A stretch of DNA of 64,000 nucleotides from Casimicrobium huifangae (lineage in GTDB: Bacteria > Pseudomonadota > Gammaproteobacteria > Burkholderiales > Casimicrobiaceae), in assembly GCF_009746125.1 (NCBI RefSeq), contig NZ_CP041352.1:2340436-2404435 (forward strand), read 5' to 3'. Positions 1 to 8,809 of this stretch are shown here, piece by piece. Numbering within the stretch: position 1 is the stretch's first letter; each line of letters begins with the position of its first letter. The position numbers and the translations under genes were made by a program. Under the pieces are notes generated by a model, which saw nothing but the letters and a program-made list of their open reading frames with translations, did not search any database and had not been told where the DNA came from.

Positions 1-1583
1 TGATTGAGCGCAGCGAACAGTGCCGGTGCGTCTTCGCTGGGCGCCGGCGAGATTCCGGCGACCGTTTCGCGCAAAGCGTCAGTCTTGGTATTGACCTCGG
101 CAATGTAGTCACTGTTGTTGCCGTAGCTCATCCACCAGCCAATGTTGGCCCACAGGAACGCGATGCCGCAAGCGGCAATGCCGGCCCAGCGCAGCCACCG
201 CATGCGCCGCTCCATCGCCATGTTGCGACCGGCAATGAAGTGCTCCTTGAAAATGACTTTCTGCAGCAGGTCCTGCAGAAAGTAGCTTTTGCCGGTGCCT
301 GCCCCGACTTCCGCAGCACGCACCCGGGCAGCAACGCGGAACGTCCGCTGCATCGCACCGAGGACACGATCAAACGGCGTGCCCTCCTGGGTGCCAGAGG
401 TGAAGTACACACCGCGCAACATGGGTTGCTCGGAAAATTTTGACTCGCTGAACACTGCCCCGAGCAAGCGCGACAATACGTCGCGAATACCTGCCAGTTG
501 CTGCGGCAGCGTGTAGGCCAGTGCGCGCCGCGACAGGTCCGGTTCGTCAAGCAGACGTTGCTGCATGCCATCATTCAGACGCTTGTAGAGCAGGTCAAAT
601 TCGCGTGCGAACGATTCACGCACGGCGATCGGCTCAGTCGCTTTCGGATCGTAGGGAAGCGTGAAGCCCCAGACCTGAGCGCGATCCTCCCGCGTGTAGT
701 TCAGGAAGTACTCGGAGAACCCGGACAGCAAGTCCGTCTTGGTGACCAGCACGTAGACCGGGAACTGCACGCCGAGACCTTCGCGCAACTCATTCAGACG
801 GGCCTTCAACGTGGCCGCATGCACTTCCCGCTCCTGCGCGGTCATCTGCAGCAGATCGGCGACCGACACCGTGAGCAGTACGCCGTTCAAAGGCTGCCGC
901 GGACGGAATTTGCGCAGCAGTGCCAGGAAGCCTTGCCATTCGGCTTTGTCGACGGACTCGTTGCTTTCCTGCGTGGTGTAGCGGCCGGCAGTGTCGATCA
1001 GCACCGCTTCGTTGGTGAACCACCAGTCGCAGTTGCGGGTGCCGCCGATGCCGCGGATCGCCGCCTTTCCGAATTGCTCGGCCAGCGGGAACGTCAGGCC
1101 GGCATTGACCAGGGCCGTTGTCTTGCCGGAGCCTGGCGCTCCGATAAAGGCATACCAGGGGAGCTGGTAGACATACTGCTTGGACAGACCGGACAGGAAT
1201 CCGCCCTTCTCCGTACTGGTGAAGCGCGTCTTCTTGAGGATGTCGGCGGCATCCTTGAAGCGCTTGTTGAGCTCGGCGACCTCTTCGCTGCCCGCCGCCG
1301 GATCGCCCGGCTTGGCGTTGCTCTGCATCTTCGACAACTGGCTGAGCAGCGCTGCGTTGACATTGCGCTCGCGCCACCACCGCAACAGCACCCGGATCAA
1401 CCAGAGTGCCCAGATGACCCCAATGATGGTCCAGCGCACCCAGGCTGGCGCGAACGGGAAGAAGTCCCGGAGCTGGATGATCGGCGCGATCCACCAGATC
1501 AGCGCCGACAACAGCAACAGCAGCAGGATGGTCAGCGTGGTGCGATTGAACAGCTTGCGAAAGATCATGCGCAGGTAATACAT
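1..1583 (-). CDS. tssM: T6SS membrane-complex protein TssM (IcmF), 5' part only
   Basis: Inner-membrane IcmF-family subunit that, with TssL and TssJ, forms the envelope-spanning complex of the T6SS. The first 527 codons lie in the window and the gene runs off the left edge. Two hydrophobic segments lie near residues 16-36 and 48-66. A Walker A loop GAPGSGKTT follows at about 148-156, then an IcmF-like cytoplasmic region (for example RGVYFTSGTQEG), then a third membrane segment at about 456-475. The periplasmic C-terminal domain is outside the window. The ATG is chosen because it overlaps the tssL stop as TGATG, which implies translational coupling in a tssK-tssL-tssM operon. The identification is firm; completeness of the gene cannot be judged. 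Confidence 0.93.
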   Translation of the reverse strand, partial: MYYLRMIFRKLFNRTTLTILLLLLLSALIWWIAPIIQLRDFFPFAPAWVRWTIIGVIWALWLIRVLLRWWRERNVNAALLSQLSKMQSNAKPGDPAAGSEEVAELNKRFKDAADILKKTRFTSTEKGGFLSGLSKQYVYQLPWYAFIGAPGSGKTTALVNAGLTFPLAEQFGKAAIRGIGGTRNCDWWFTNEAVLIDTAGRYTTQESNESVDKAEWQGFLALLRKFRPRQPLNGVLLTVSVADLLQMTAQEREVHAATLKARLNELREGLGVQFPVYVLVTKTDLLSGFSEYFLNYTREDRAQVWGFTLPYDPKATEPIAVRESFAREFDLLYKRLNDGMQQRLLDEPDLSRRALAYTLPQQLAGIRDVLSRLLGAVFSESKFSEQPMLRGVYFTSGTQEGTPFDRVLGAMQRTFRVAARVRAAEVGAGTGKSYFLQDLLQKVIFKEHFIAGRNMAMERRMRWLRWAGIAACGIAFLWANIGWWMSYGNNSDYIAEVNTKTDALRETVAGISPAPSEDAPALFAALN

Positions 1584-2926
1584 CATTGTTTCCCCTGCGC
1601 TGCGTTCAGCTCGCGATCACGCTCCGCTGGTGGTACCAGCAACACCACTTCGACGCGGCGGTTGGCAGCCCTGCCCTCGGGTGTTGCATTGCTCGCCACG
1701 GGCTCTGACTGATCCTTGCCCTGCGCTCTCGTGCGCCGCTTGTCGGTAAGTCGCGAATCGATCATGTCGCGCACCACCTCCGCCCGCGCCTGCGACAATT
1801 CGAAGTTCGACGGGAAGCGCCTGATGCCACGGATGGGTACGTTGTCGGTGTGTCCGGTAATCTGTACCGCGCCTGGAACTGCGTTGAGCGCGTCAGCAAC
1901 GCGCTGTATGACGCTCAGGTAGCGGGGCTTGACATCAATCTGGCCGCTATCGAACATGCCGTCGCCACGCAAGACGATGACGCTGCGGTCTGCATAGTCA
2001 TTGACCGACACCAAACCTTCGCGAATTTCCGGTTCGAGAAATTGCGCGAGTCTGCGCGTCGGCGCTGGCTGCGGTTTGACCGCCTGCGCTTTTGGCGGCC
2101 GGATCGAGTTGAGCGCACTGAAGACAGTGCTCGACTTGTCCGCGATGAAGAAGTAGTACAGAAAGAAGATTCCGGCGAGCAACGTCAGCGTCGCACCGAT
2201 GGTGATCCAGAGCGGCAGGAAGCCCCAGCGCGACTTGCCATCTGCCTCGGCGCCTTGCCAGTGCAATGACAGCGCCTTGGAGTGTTCTCCGCGGGCGCCA
2301 TTGATGATTTCCACCAGCCGGCGACGCAGGGTTTCCAGTTGTGAACGGCCGTTGTCGACCACACCGAAGCGGCCTTCAAACCCAAGTGCGATGCACACCG
2401 CCATCATCTCGATCAGGTCGATGTGTTTCTTCGGGTCCTGCACCAGCCGTGCAAGTACCTGGAAGAATTTTTCGCCGCCCCAAGTCTCGTTATGAAAAGT
2501 AACCAGCAGCGAATGCCGTGACCACTGTCCGCCGCCCCCCCACGGCGTCTTGGCAGCAGTTTCATCAAGCGCGGTACACAACGCGTAACGAGCGGCGATC
2601 AGTGTCTCCGGCGACACCTGTGCTTCACGGGCACGCCGCTCAAATAACTGCACCTGATCGACCAAGTAATTGCGCAGCTGTTCAGGATCCGGGTGATGCG
2701 GCGTCACCCGAATCTGTGGAATCAGGTTCAACAGCGGGTTGGCGGCGATTGCCAGTGCATTGGCGCCGCTGAGAATCTCCGGCAGGTCTGCCGCGACCTG
2801 CGGCTCGCCGATGGCGGACGGAGCCTCCTGAGGCGCCGGCCCCGGCGCGACGGCCATGCCGACAGGCACAGCACCCGGCGTCGCCGCGAGGATTGCAAAG
2901 GGATCCAGATTAGCGGGGGTTGTCAT
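1583..2926 (-). CDS. tssL: T6SS protein TssL (DotU/IcmH) with C-terminal OmpA-like domain
   Basis: Inner-membrane partner of TssM. This is a 447-residue 'extended' TssL. After a Pro/Ala-rich leader, the DotU/IcmH cytoplasmic domain covers about residues 55-225 (motifs ALDETAAKTPWG and TFHNETWGG). One membrane segment follows at about 234-260. The C-terminal periplasmic OmpA-type domain carries ITGHTDNVPI near residue 357, and an ANRRVEVVL strand near the end. In this family the OmpA domain anchors the apparatus to peptidoglycan. The gene overlaps tssK upstream (ATGA) and tssM downstream (TGATG), so the three are probably translationally coupled. Confidence 0.95.
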   Translation of the reverse strand: MTTPANLDPFAILAATPGAVPVGMAVAPGPAPQEAPSAIGEPQVAADLPEILSGANALAIAANPLLNLIPQIRVTPHHPDPEQLRNYLVDQVQLFERRAREAQVSPETLIAARYALCTALDETAAKTPWGGGGQWSRHSLLVTFHNETWGGEKFFQVLARLVQDPKKHIDLIEMMAVCIALGFEGRFGVVDNGRSQLETLRRRLVEIINGARGEHSKALSLHWQGAEADGKSRWGFLPLWITIGATLTLLAGIFFLYYFFIADKSSTVFSALNSIRPPKAQAVKPQPAPTRRLAQFLEPEIREGLVSVNDYADRSVIVLRGDGMFDSGQIDVKPRYLSVIQRVADALNAVPGAVQITGHTDNVPIRGIRRFPSNFELSQARAEVVRDMIDSRLTDKRRTRAQGKDQSEPVASNATPEGRAANRRVEVVLLVPPAERDRELNAAQGKQ

Positions 2927-4260
2927 GCGCGAATCGCCCAGAACTCAAGCTTCAGACCGGGCCAGTCGCCTGCGATGTGCATCGCGAGACCACCGGAACG
3001 CTCAAGGCCACGCCAGAACTCACTGGCGGTGTCCAGCTCGAAATAGTTGTTGCCCGCGTGGTAGGGGATTTGCCGCGGCGCCACCGGCAGCGGCCGCAGA
3101 CCGACACCGGGCAAATGCAGATTGACCAGATCGCGGATCTTCTCGACCGGACCGATCTTGACCTGAGTCGGAAACAGCTTGCGCACCTGCTCGCCGGGCA
3201 GCTCGGACGCCACTGCGAGCACGAACGCCGCGCTCTTGATCAGCTCCTTGTCGGCAATCACCGCGACGCGAACGCCGTACGCACGCTCCAGCAATTCAAT
3301 CTGGAAGGCGTTCTGCTCGAGCACCATTGAAAGCGACCGACGCAGATCGTGCATCAGGGGCGTGAAGCAGCCAGCAAGATCGTCGTGGTTGTACACCGGG
3401 TAGTCCGCCGGGCGCCGATTGTCACGGGTGAATGTCGTGAAGTCACCCGCCAGTCCCAGCAGTTCGGCGTAAAGCCTTTCAGGATGCAGCGTGCGCAACT
3501 GTGACAGGTGCACCACCATCGGCTCGTAACGATTCACCAGTTGCAGCATCAGGAAATCGGCAATTTCGGATACACCGCCTTTGCCAGGCGCCGACAGACG
3601 GGCCGCGATCGCCTCGCCACGGTGATGCAGCAGACCGGCCAGTTCGCGCAGGAACCCCGACAGTACGGCGCTCTCATGGGCCGCGACCACCGGCGGGATG
3701 AACGACTCGCCGAGAGCTACCGAGAGGTCATTTCGTCGCTCGGTGACATGACAGACGCCCAGCGTCATCCAGCCTTCTGGGACCTCGCCATCCGGCAACA
3801 GGCGCAAGCGCGGTTGCGCAAGCTGGATCGGTGCCGGCTCACCAGCCACCGAGTTCTGATCAGGCGCGTCCTCGTCAATGACGCTGTACCGTGCCAATGA
3901 CCGGGCATCGTCATCGAACGACACTTCTTCACTGCCAGTGCGGTACACCGGCAGGCACAGTGATACCCGCTTGCCCTTGAGGGTGTCGGGAATTTCGATT
4001 GCCTTCGGCGGTTCGTTGGGGTCCGGAAATGAAAACGTGGTGCCATCCGGCATCACGCCGCTCGCCCGGGCGATCGCCACTTTGCCGATGGCCAGTGAGG
4101 TGGCATCAAGCACCAGCGTGTGAAATCCCCAGAAGTGCCCTTCCGCCGCCAGGCCGCGCTGATGCTGCGAAAACTCGCGGAAGCGCTCGGCCTGCTGAAA
4201 ATGCTGCGGCCGCAGGAACATGCCCTCGGACCATACAACGCGACTGCGATCACCCATCAA
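2923..4260 (-). CDS. tssK: T6SS baseplate protein TssK
   Basis: TssK (ImpJ/VasE family) links the cytoplasmic baseplate wedge to the TssL/TssM membrane complex. The 445-residue protein has the typical family N-terminus, VVWSEGMFLRPQHFQQ, and the usual family length. It has no signal peptide or membrane segment, as expected for a cytoplasmic trimeric connector. The start is an ATG. Its stop overlaps the tssL start by 4 bases, and the small coiled-coil gene ends only 14 bases upstream, so the set is probably one transcript coming from the vgrG side. Confidence 0.95.
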   Translation of the reverse strand: MMGDRSRVVWSEGMFLRPQHFQQAERFREFSQHQRGLAAEGHFWGFHTLVLDATSLAIGKVAIARASGVMPDGTTFSFPDPNEPPKAIEIPDTLKGKRVSLCLPVYRTGSEEVSFDDDARSLARYSVIDEDAPDQNSVAGEPAPIQLAQPRLRLLPDGEVPEGWMTLGVCHVTERRNDLSVALGESFIPPVVAAHESAVLSGFLRELAGLLHHRGEAIAARLSAPGKGGVSEIADFLMLQLVNRYEPMVVHLSQLRTLHPERLYAELLGLAGDFTTFTRDNRRPADYPVYNHDDLAGCFTPLMHDLRRSLSMVLEQNAFQIELLERAYGVRVAVIADKELIKSAAFVLAVASELPGEQVRKLFPTQVKIGPVEKIRDLVNLHLPGVGLRPLPVAPRQIPYHAGNNYFELDTASEFWRGLERSGGLAMHIAGDWPGLKLEFWAIRA

Positions 4261-4274
4261 TTGCCCCCAGTGCG

Positions 4275-4664
4275 TCAGAACGATTGCACGACCTGAATAT
4301 TATGCTCAACGGCTTTTTTGTAGTTCTCCGCTTTTTTCTTCAAGTCAGAGACCACCTTGGTGTAGCGTTGTACTGCCGATGTCACTTTCGGCACCGCCTG
4401 CGCGATCGTTGCGATGAGCGCCGGCAGGTTACCGTCGGAGGCCTGGTCGGCACCATCGGAGAGCGTCTTTACCGCCTCGGCGAGATCGGCCTTGGCCTGC
4501 TCGACCAGCTCGCGGATCTCTTCGTAATCCTTGCGCGCCTGATTGACGGTCTGGATGTTTTCGTCCAGCAGCTGGCACGCCTTGTCCATCTTTTCGTTGG
4601 CTTTGTCGACAAAGGACTTGGTGTCCTCAATCGTCTTTGCCATGCTATCGATCATGTCTGCCAC
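4275..4664 (-). CDS. Small helical protein between tssK and a HEAT-like gene; function unknown
   Basis: I do not recognise this 129-residue protein. It is rich in Lys, Glu, Asp, Ala and Gln and looks almost wholly alpha-helical, with heptad-like stretches over about residues 5-75 (DKANEKMDKACQLLDENIQ) and a second helical segment at 85-125. It has no signal peptide, membrane segment or cysteine pair. It lies 12 bases after the HEAT-like gene and 14 bases before tssK, so it is almost certainly co-expressed with the baseplate genes. A structural or chaperone role in T6SS assembly is an inference from position only. Confidence 0.75.
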   Translation of the reverse strand: MADMIDSMAKTIEDTKSFVDKANEKMDKACQLLDENIQTVNQARKDYEEIRELVEQAKADLAEAVKTLSDGADQASDGNLPALIATIAQAVPKVTSAVQRYTKVVSDLKKKAENYKKAVEHNIQVVQSF

Positions 4665-4676
4665 TTCAGTGCTCCA

Positions 4677-5798
4677 TCAGGACGCCTGCGGCTGCTCGAT
4701 AGGCGAGCCGGTCAGCAGTTCGTGGGTTTTTGATAGCACCTTGCGTAACGCCTCGCCGGCGTCAGCAAAGCGCAGTGTGAGGGCGCGCGCGGCGGCGGCG
4801 AATTCGTTTGCGTGCAAAGTCAGCAGCATGCAATGTGCCGCCACGGCACGATCCGGGGCACCTGCGACGCGGGCAACCATACGCTTGAACGGCAACTGCC
4901 CCGCCGATGGTCGCAACTGCACCAGCACCCGGCACAGCGCCTCTTCGCGTTCAGGATCGTCGGTGCTCTCCAGCGCGCGGCCAAGCTCCGGTGCTGTTGA
5001 TGCAGCCAGCGGACCAAGCGCACCCAGCGCGTCAAGCGCAGCATGCCAGTGCGTGGCGTCGGTTGCCTCGACCGCTATGCGCAGCAAGGCGTTTAGCGAT
5101 GCGCTGCTGGCACCCAGACGCGCCAGCGCCGCATAGGCAGCCACACCGCCCGGCACCAACGGCAGATCCTTCATACCGCGCAGTACGAACTGCTCCACGG
5201 CACGCTTGCGCTCCTCCGAATCGCCAGCACTGTTGACCAACGCCGCCAGTCCTTCACTGGTCCACTGCGCTGGGCTGACCGCTGCCATGGTCGCTGCAAT
5301 ATCGCCTGCCGGCGCGGTGCCAGCCAGGGTCAGAGCGAGCGCCGCAACCTTGCGCGCCGGCATCTCGGCATGCACCAGCAGGCCGGCAACGCCAGCAAAC
5401 GCTTTCGCTGGCACCCGTTGCTGCCGATAGAGCGAATGCGCAGCTGCGATGCGCACCTGCACATCGTGTTCAGGGCCGGTCATCGCCGCCAGACACAGCA
5501 AGGCTGGTTCGCCGACCTGCTCACGTGCTGCGGATCCGAGGGCGATGGCGGCAACCCGCAGGGCCAGGGGGTCGTCGGCAGACAGCGTGGCGCAGTGCAC
5601 GACGTCGTCGACGCATTCGTTTAGCGGCGCGGCAGGCTGCACGGCCTGCGCGAGCGCACGCAGGCGCGCAGCCGCATCTGCCGAGCGCAGTTGCTCGCGC
5701 AACACGGCTGCCGGCCAGATGGAAATGGCTGGTACCGGAGCCGCCTCGGCAGTGCTGCCTGAGGCTGCAACGGGAGCCGGGGTGTTGTCATCACTCAT
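4677..5798 (-). CDS. Alanine-rich helical-repeat (HEAT-like) protein in the vgrG-tssK interval
   Basis: A cytoplasmic-looking protein of 373 residues built of repeated helix pairs with frequent Ala-Leu-Ala patterns (LRVAAIALGSAAR, VRIAAAHSLYRQQ), resembling HEAT or PBS-lyase-type repeats. No catalytic motif, signal peptide or membrane segment is seen. The ATG at 5798 (MSDDNTP) is preferred over an in-frame TTG 12 bases further upstream. It sits between vgrG and the small coiled-coil gene with very short gaps. A scaffold or adaptor role in loading VgrG or an effector is plausible but is only inferred. The repeat assignment is by eye. Confidence 0.75.
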   Translation of the reverse strand: MSDDNTPAPVAASGSTAEAAPVPAISIWPAAVLREQLRSADAAARLRALAQAVQPAAPLNECVDDVVHCATLSADDPLALRVAAIALGSAAREQVGEPALLCLAAMTGPEHDVQVRIAAAHSLYRQQRVPAKAFAGVAGLLVHAEMPARKVAALALTLAGTAPAGDIAATMAAVSPAQWTSEGLAALVNSAGDSEERKRAVEQFVLRGMKDLPLVPGGVAAYAALARLGASSASLNALLRIAVEATDATHWHAALDALGALGPLAASTAPELGRALESTDDPEREEALCRVLVQLRPSAGQLPFKRMVARVAGAPDRAVAAHCMLLTLHANEFAAAARALTLRFADAGEALRKVLSKTHELLTGSPIEQPQAS

Positions 5799-5811
5799 AC
5801 GGGCTGCCAAC

Positions 5812-8187
5812 CTAGATCATGTTGCCCACACCGGGGGTGTAGAGCGGCGATACCAGCGACGTCGTGGTGACGACCCCGGCTACATTGAGCATGCCGGCGA
5901 CGTTGACCACCCCAACCAGATTGATCACGCCGGCGGTGATCGTCACCGATGCCGAGGTGATGGTGACCGCGCCACCGGCGCTGATGGTGACTGCTGCACC
6001 TGCGGTGAAGCTGATCGCGGCACCGGCCTGGGCACTGATGGCACCACCGACCTGTGTCGAACTCATGCCCGCCACCTTCAGCGTGTGGGCGCCGCCGACT
6101 TCGGTGCTGTCGAGGCCGCCAATCTGCGCAGACCGTTTGCCACCGATGGTCTCGGTCTGCATACCGACAATCTTGGTAGTGTCGGTCCCCATCACCGTCG
6201 CCTTGCGCGTCATGCAAGTCTCGGAGTACTGCGTAGCGCCCATGACGTTGTAGCGGGCAGCGGAATAGGAGGCGGTGCCCGCGATCAGCGTCTTGTCGTT
6301 GCCGATTACGGTCGTGCTGCGGCCGCCCAGGACCATATTGGTCTGACTGCCGCTGATCGAGTTGGACTCATCGCCGCCTACCGAGACCGTATGGTTGCTG
6401 CTGATGGTTTCGACGTGATTGCCGCCAGTCTTTTCCTTCAGATCACCGCCAATGTTCTGCGTGCGATCACCATCAACCATGTTGCTCTGGTTGCCATTGA
6501 CGGTGGTGTCCTGATTCGATTTCACGTTGAAGGTCTCGTTGCCTTCTACCTGAATGCTCTGGTTGCCCTTGATGACATGACGATCATCGTTGGCGACGAA
6601 GCGGTCGTCATCATGCCCGATCCGCGTGGCACGGTCGTGACCCACCATCCGCGATTCATCGGCCTCGACCACGGTATCAAGATTGCGCTGGGCATGGACG
6701 TAGAGCTGCTCCTTGCCCTTGAGATCTTCCATGCGGATCTCGTTGAAATCGGTCGGGCCACCGCCCTTGGTCGAACGCGACTTGATGCCGCTGGCCGTCT
6801 TGTTTTCCGGCAGGCCATAGGGCGGCATCTGGTCGGCGTTGTAGACGCGGCCGGTGATCATCGGGTAGTCGGGATCGCCACCGATGAAGTCGACGATGAC
6901 CTCCTGACCGATACGCGGGATGTGGATGAAGCCCCATTTGTCCCCGGCCCAGGGCTGGCTGACGCGGACCCAGCAACTGCTGTTTTCATCCTTGTTGTCG
7001 TAGCGGTCCCAGAAGAAGTGAACTTTCACTCGACCATACTTGTCGGTGTAGATCTCTTCGCCTTTGGGCCCCACCACCACCGCCGTCTGCGGGCCATGCG
7101 TCAGGGGCTTGGGCGTCAACTGTTGTGGCTTGTACGGAATCGTGGTTGGCTGCGACGTAACCATGATGCCCCAGTCGGCGTCGCCCTCACCGCTGCCTGA
7201 CGACATGCGTGCGTTATCGCGGAAGAAGTACGTCGCGGCGACGGCGAGATATTCCCGATTCTGGTCCTTGCGCGGGCAGCGTTCGAGGTTGAACCGGTAG
7301 CCGGGCGCCATGGTGCGCACGGTCGTGTGGCCTTGCGTGCGCTCATGCTCGGCCGCGAGCATGTCCATTCGTTCAGCGGCATACGCTTCGCCATCGGCGT
7401 GCTTGACGTAACCACCCGGCCATTCATAGTGCTGGTAGTTGTCATGCGAATGCCCCATCGGCCCTGAGCGTTTGGTCTTGAGGTCCGCCTTCGGATGTTC
7501 AAAATCGTAGTCGTCGGCAAAGTATTCGCCTGAATCGACCTCTTCACGCACCAGCCAGCTGTTGAAGTGCTCTTCGTCGGCCACGGTGGTGGCATCGGTG
7601 CCGTAATACTTGATGCTCGGCTTGATTGGCAGCATGGGGTGCGCCGCCATGTCGTCAGACATGACCAGCGTGTGCGTACCGGCTGCGTGCTCGAAGCTGA
7701 AGTAGATGCCCTCGTGCTCCATCAGGCGCATGACGAAATTCATGTCGGTTTCCTGATACTGGACACAGTAGTCCCACTGGCGGTAAGTTTTGGTGAGCTT
7801 CTTGGTGATCGGGTAGCCGTAGCGCGCCAGCACCTCGGTGATGATGTCGGGAACCTTCTTGAACTGGAAAATCTTGCAATCGCTACGGCGGCTGGCCAGC
7901 CACAGCCAGGGACGCATACGGGCGACATAGACCAGATGGTCGCCCTCACGCCCAGCACTGCCGAAGCGCGTACAGATGCCATTGAAGTAACGCACGCTGC
8001 CGCTCTTCTCGGTCTCCACCTTCAGCGTGAAGTCCTTGCCGAGTGCCGCCTTGGCGCTCAGGCCGGACTGCTTGCTGTGCAGCACCACCTCGAATTCAAA
8101 CGGCACCGACAGCGCCTCGGTACCGGTCATTTGCCGGAACCAGACCGCATCGCCGAAAGGCGTGGTGATGTCGACAAGGCGTTCCAT
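5812..8187 (-). CDS. vgrG: T6SS spike protein VgrG
   Basis: A trimeric spike protein of 791 residues that sits on the Hcp tube and carries effectors across the target membrane. The N-terminal gp27/gp44-like region (about 1-380) contains FNGICTRFG and YCVQYQETDMNFVMRLMEHEG. The gp5-like OB fold follows with KVHFFWDRYD, SCWVRVSQPWAG and GQEVIVDFIGGDPDYP. From about residue 490 the protein is a long beta-helix of short GN/GG-containing repeats, ending in a hydrophobic Ala/Gly/Val/Thr-rich tail. No extra catalytic domain is visible, so effectors are probably bound non-covalently. A putative papain-fold protein is encoded 34 bases upstream and a HEAT-like protein downstream. Confidence 0.96.
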   Translation of the reverse strand: MERLVDITTPFGDAVWFRQMTGTEALSVPFEFEVVLHSKQSGLSAKAALGKDFTLKVETEKSGSVRYFNGICTRFGSAGREGDHLVYVARMRPWLWLASRRSDCKIFQFKKVPDIITEVLARYGYPITKKLTKTYRQWDYCVQYQETDMNFVMRLMEHEGIYFSFEHAAGTHTLVMSDDMAAHPMLPIKPSIKYYGTDATTVADEEHFNSWLVREEVDSGEYFADDYDFEHPKADLKTKRSGPMGHSHDNYQHYEWPGGYVKHADGEAYAAERMDMLAAEHERTQGHTTVRTMAPGYRFNLERCPRKDQNREYLAVAATYFFRDNARMSSGSGEGDADWGIMVTSQPTTIPYKPQQLTPKPLTHGPQTAVVVGPKGEEIYTDKYGRVKVHFFWDRYDNKDENSSCWVRVSQPWAGDKWGFIHIPRIGQEVIVDFIGGDPDYPMITGRVYNADQMPPYGLPENKTASGIKSRSTKGGGPTDFNEIRMEDLKGKEQLYVHAQRNLDTVVEADESRMVGHDRATRIGHDDDRFVANDDRHVIKGNQSIQVEGNETFNVKSNQDTTVNGNQSNMVDGDRTQNIGGDLKEKTGGNHVETISSNHTVSVGGDESNSISGSQTNMVLGGRSTTVIGNDKTLIAGTASYSAARYNVMGATQYSETCMTRKATVMGTDTTKIVGMQTETIGGKRSAQIGGLDSTEVGGAHTLKVAGMSSTQVGGAISAQAGAAISFTAGAAVTISAGGAVTITSASVTITAGVINLVGVVNVAGMLNVAGVVTTTSLVSPLYTPGVGNMI

Positions 8188-8221
8188 TCAGTGTGTCCTT
8201 CTTGTGGCTGCAGCGTGTTGG

Positions 8222-8698
8222 CTAGCAGTGTCTAACCTTGAGATAGTCTTCGGCCCGGGCCGCCAGCGTCGTATGCGAGAACGCCAGCGTCGCCAGATGC
8301 AGGGCGCCTTTCGCCCGATTGGTCAGTGATGCGCCGGAGAACGCTTCGACGTCAATGCCTTGCCCCGCAGCCAGCACCATGTCGCAAAAGTGAAAACAGT
8401 TCTCCGTGGCATCGTTCTTCCACTTGGCGGCGCCAAGTCCCTTGAACTGATCCCAGATGCGCATCATGCGCGCTTCGTCGAGATTGCGGAAGCGCCAGAG
8501 ATGCGGGGTATCGCCACCTTCCGCCTCGATGTCGTCAGCGAGTGTCGCGGTGGGTGTCTTCAGCAGGCGGTCTTCTTTCGGGTCGACCGGCCGCACGCTC
8601 ATGTAGGTTGAGCCGGAAGGGCTATCGACGTCGATTGAACTGAAGCCCTTGCTACGGGGGGTCTTGCGCGACGGAAGCCAGATGCGGAGGATTACCAT
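8222..8698 (-). CDS. Hypothetical protein next to vgrG; possible permuted papain-fold protein
   Basis: A 158-residue protein without signal peptide or membrane segment. The N-terminus (VILRIWLPS) followed by a short beta-rich stretch, and then an ENCFHFCDMVLAAG helix (Cys101, Cys105), resembles the layout of permuted NlpC/P60-like papain-fold proteins: an early GH motif, then a later N-C-x-x-[FV] helix. Here the position where a Gly-His would be expected reads GFSSI, with Phe19 in place of His, so catalysis may be lost or the resemblance may be superficial. Its stop is 34 bases before the vgrG start, which makes an effector, effector-like or adaptor protein plausible. No strong ribosome site is seen. 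Confidence 0.6.
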   Translation of the reverse strand: MVILRIWLPSRKTPRSKGFSSIDVDSPSGSTYMSVRPVDPKEDRLLKTPTATLADDIEAEGGDTPHLWRFRNLDEARMMRIWDQFKGLGAAKWKNDATENCFHFCDMVLAAGQGIDVEAFSGASLTNRAKGALHLATLAFSHTTLAARAEDYLKVRHC

Positions 8699-8809
8699 AG
8701 GACGGCGTCATGAAGAAAACGGCGAGGCACAACGCCTCCTGACTCTCACACTACAGACGCAGGCAGGTATTGAAACGCGACAGCGTCGCAACGACAATGC
8801 GCAACCAAC

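Noticed and set aside
5860-6700. Short tandem pattern that might look like a CRISPR or minisatellite
   Set aside because: It is the in-frame beta-helix repeat of VgrG; units vary in sequence and there are no conserved repeats with unique spacers.
5449-7200. Long plus-strand open frame of about 580 codons opposite vgrG
   Set aside because: Composition is a mirror of the Gly/Asn/Asp-rich VgrG repeats; no recognisable domain, and VgrG on the other strand is certain.
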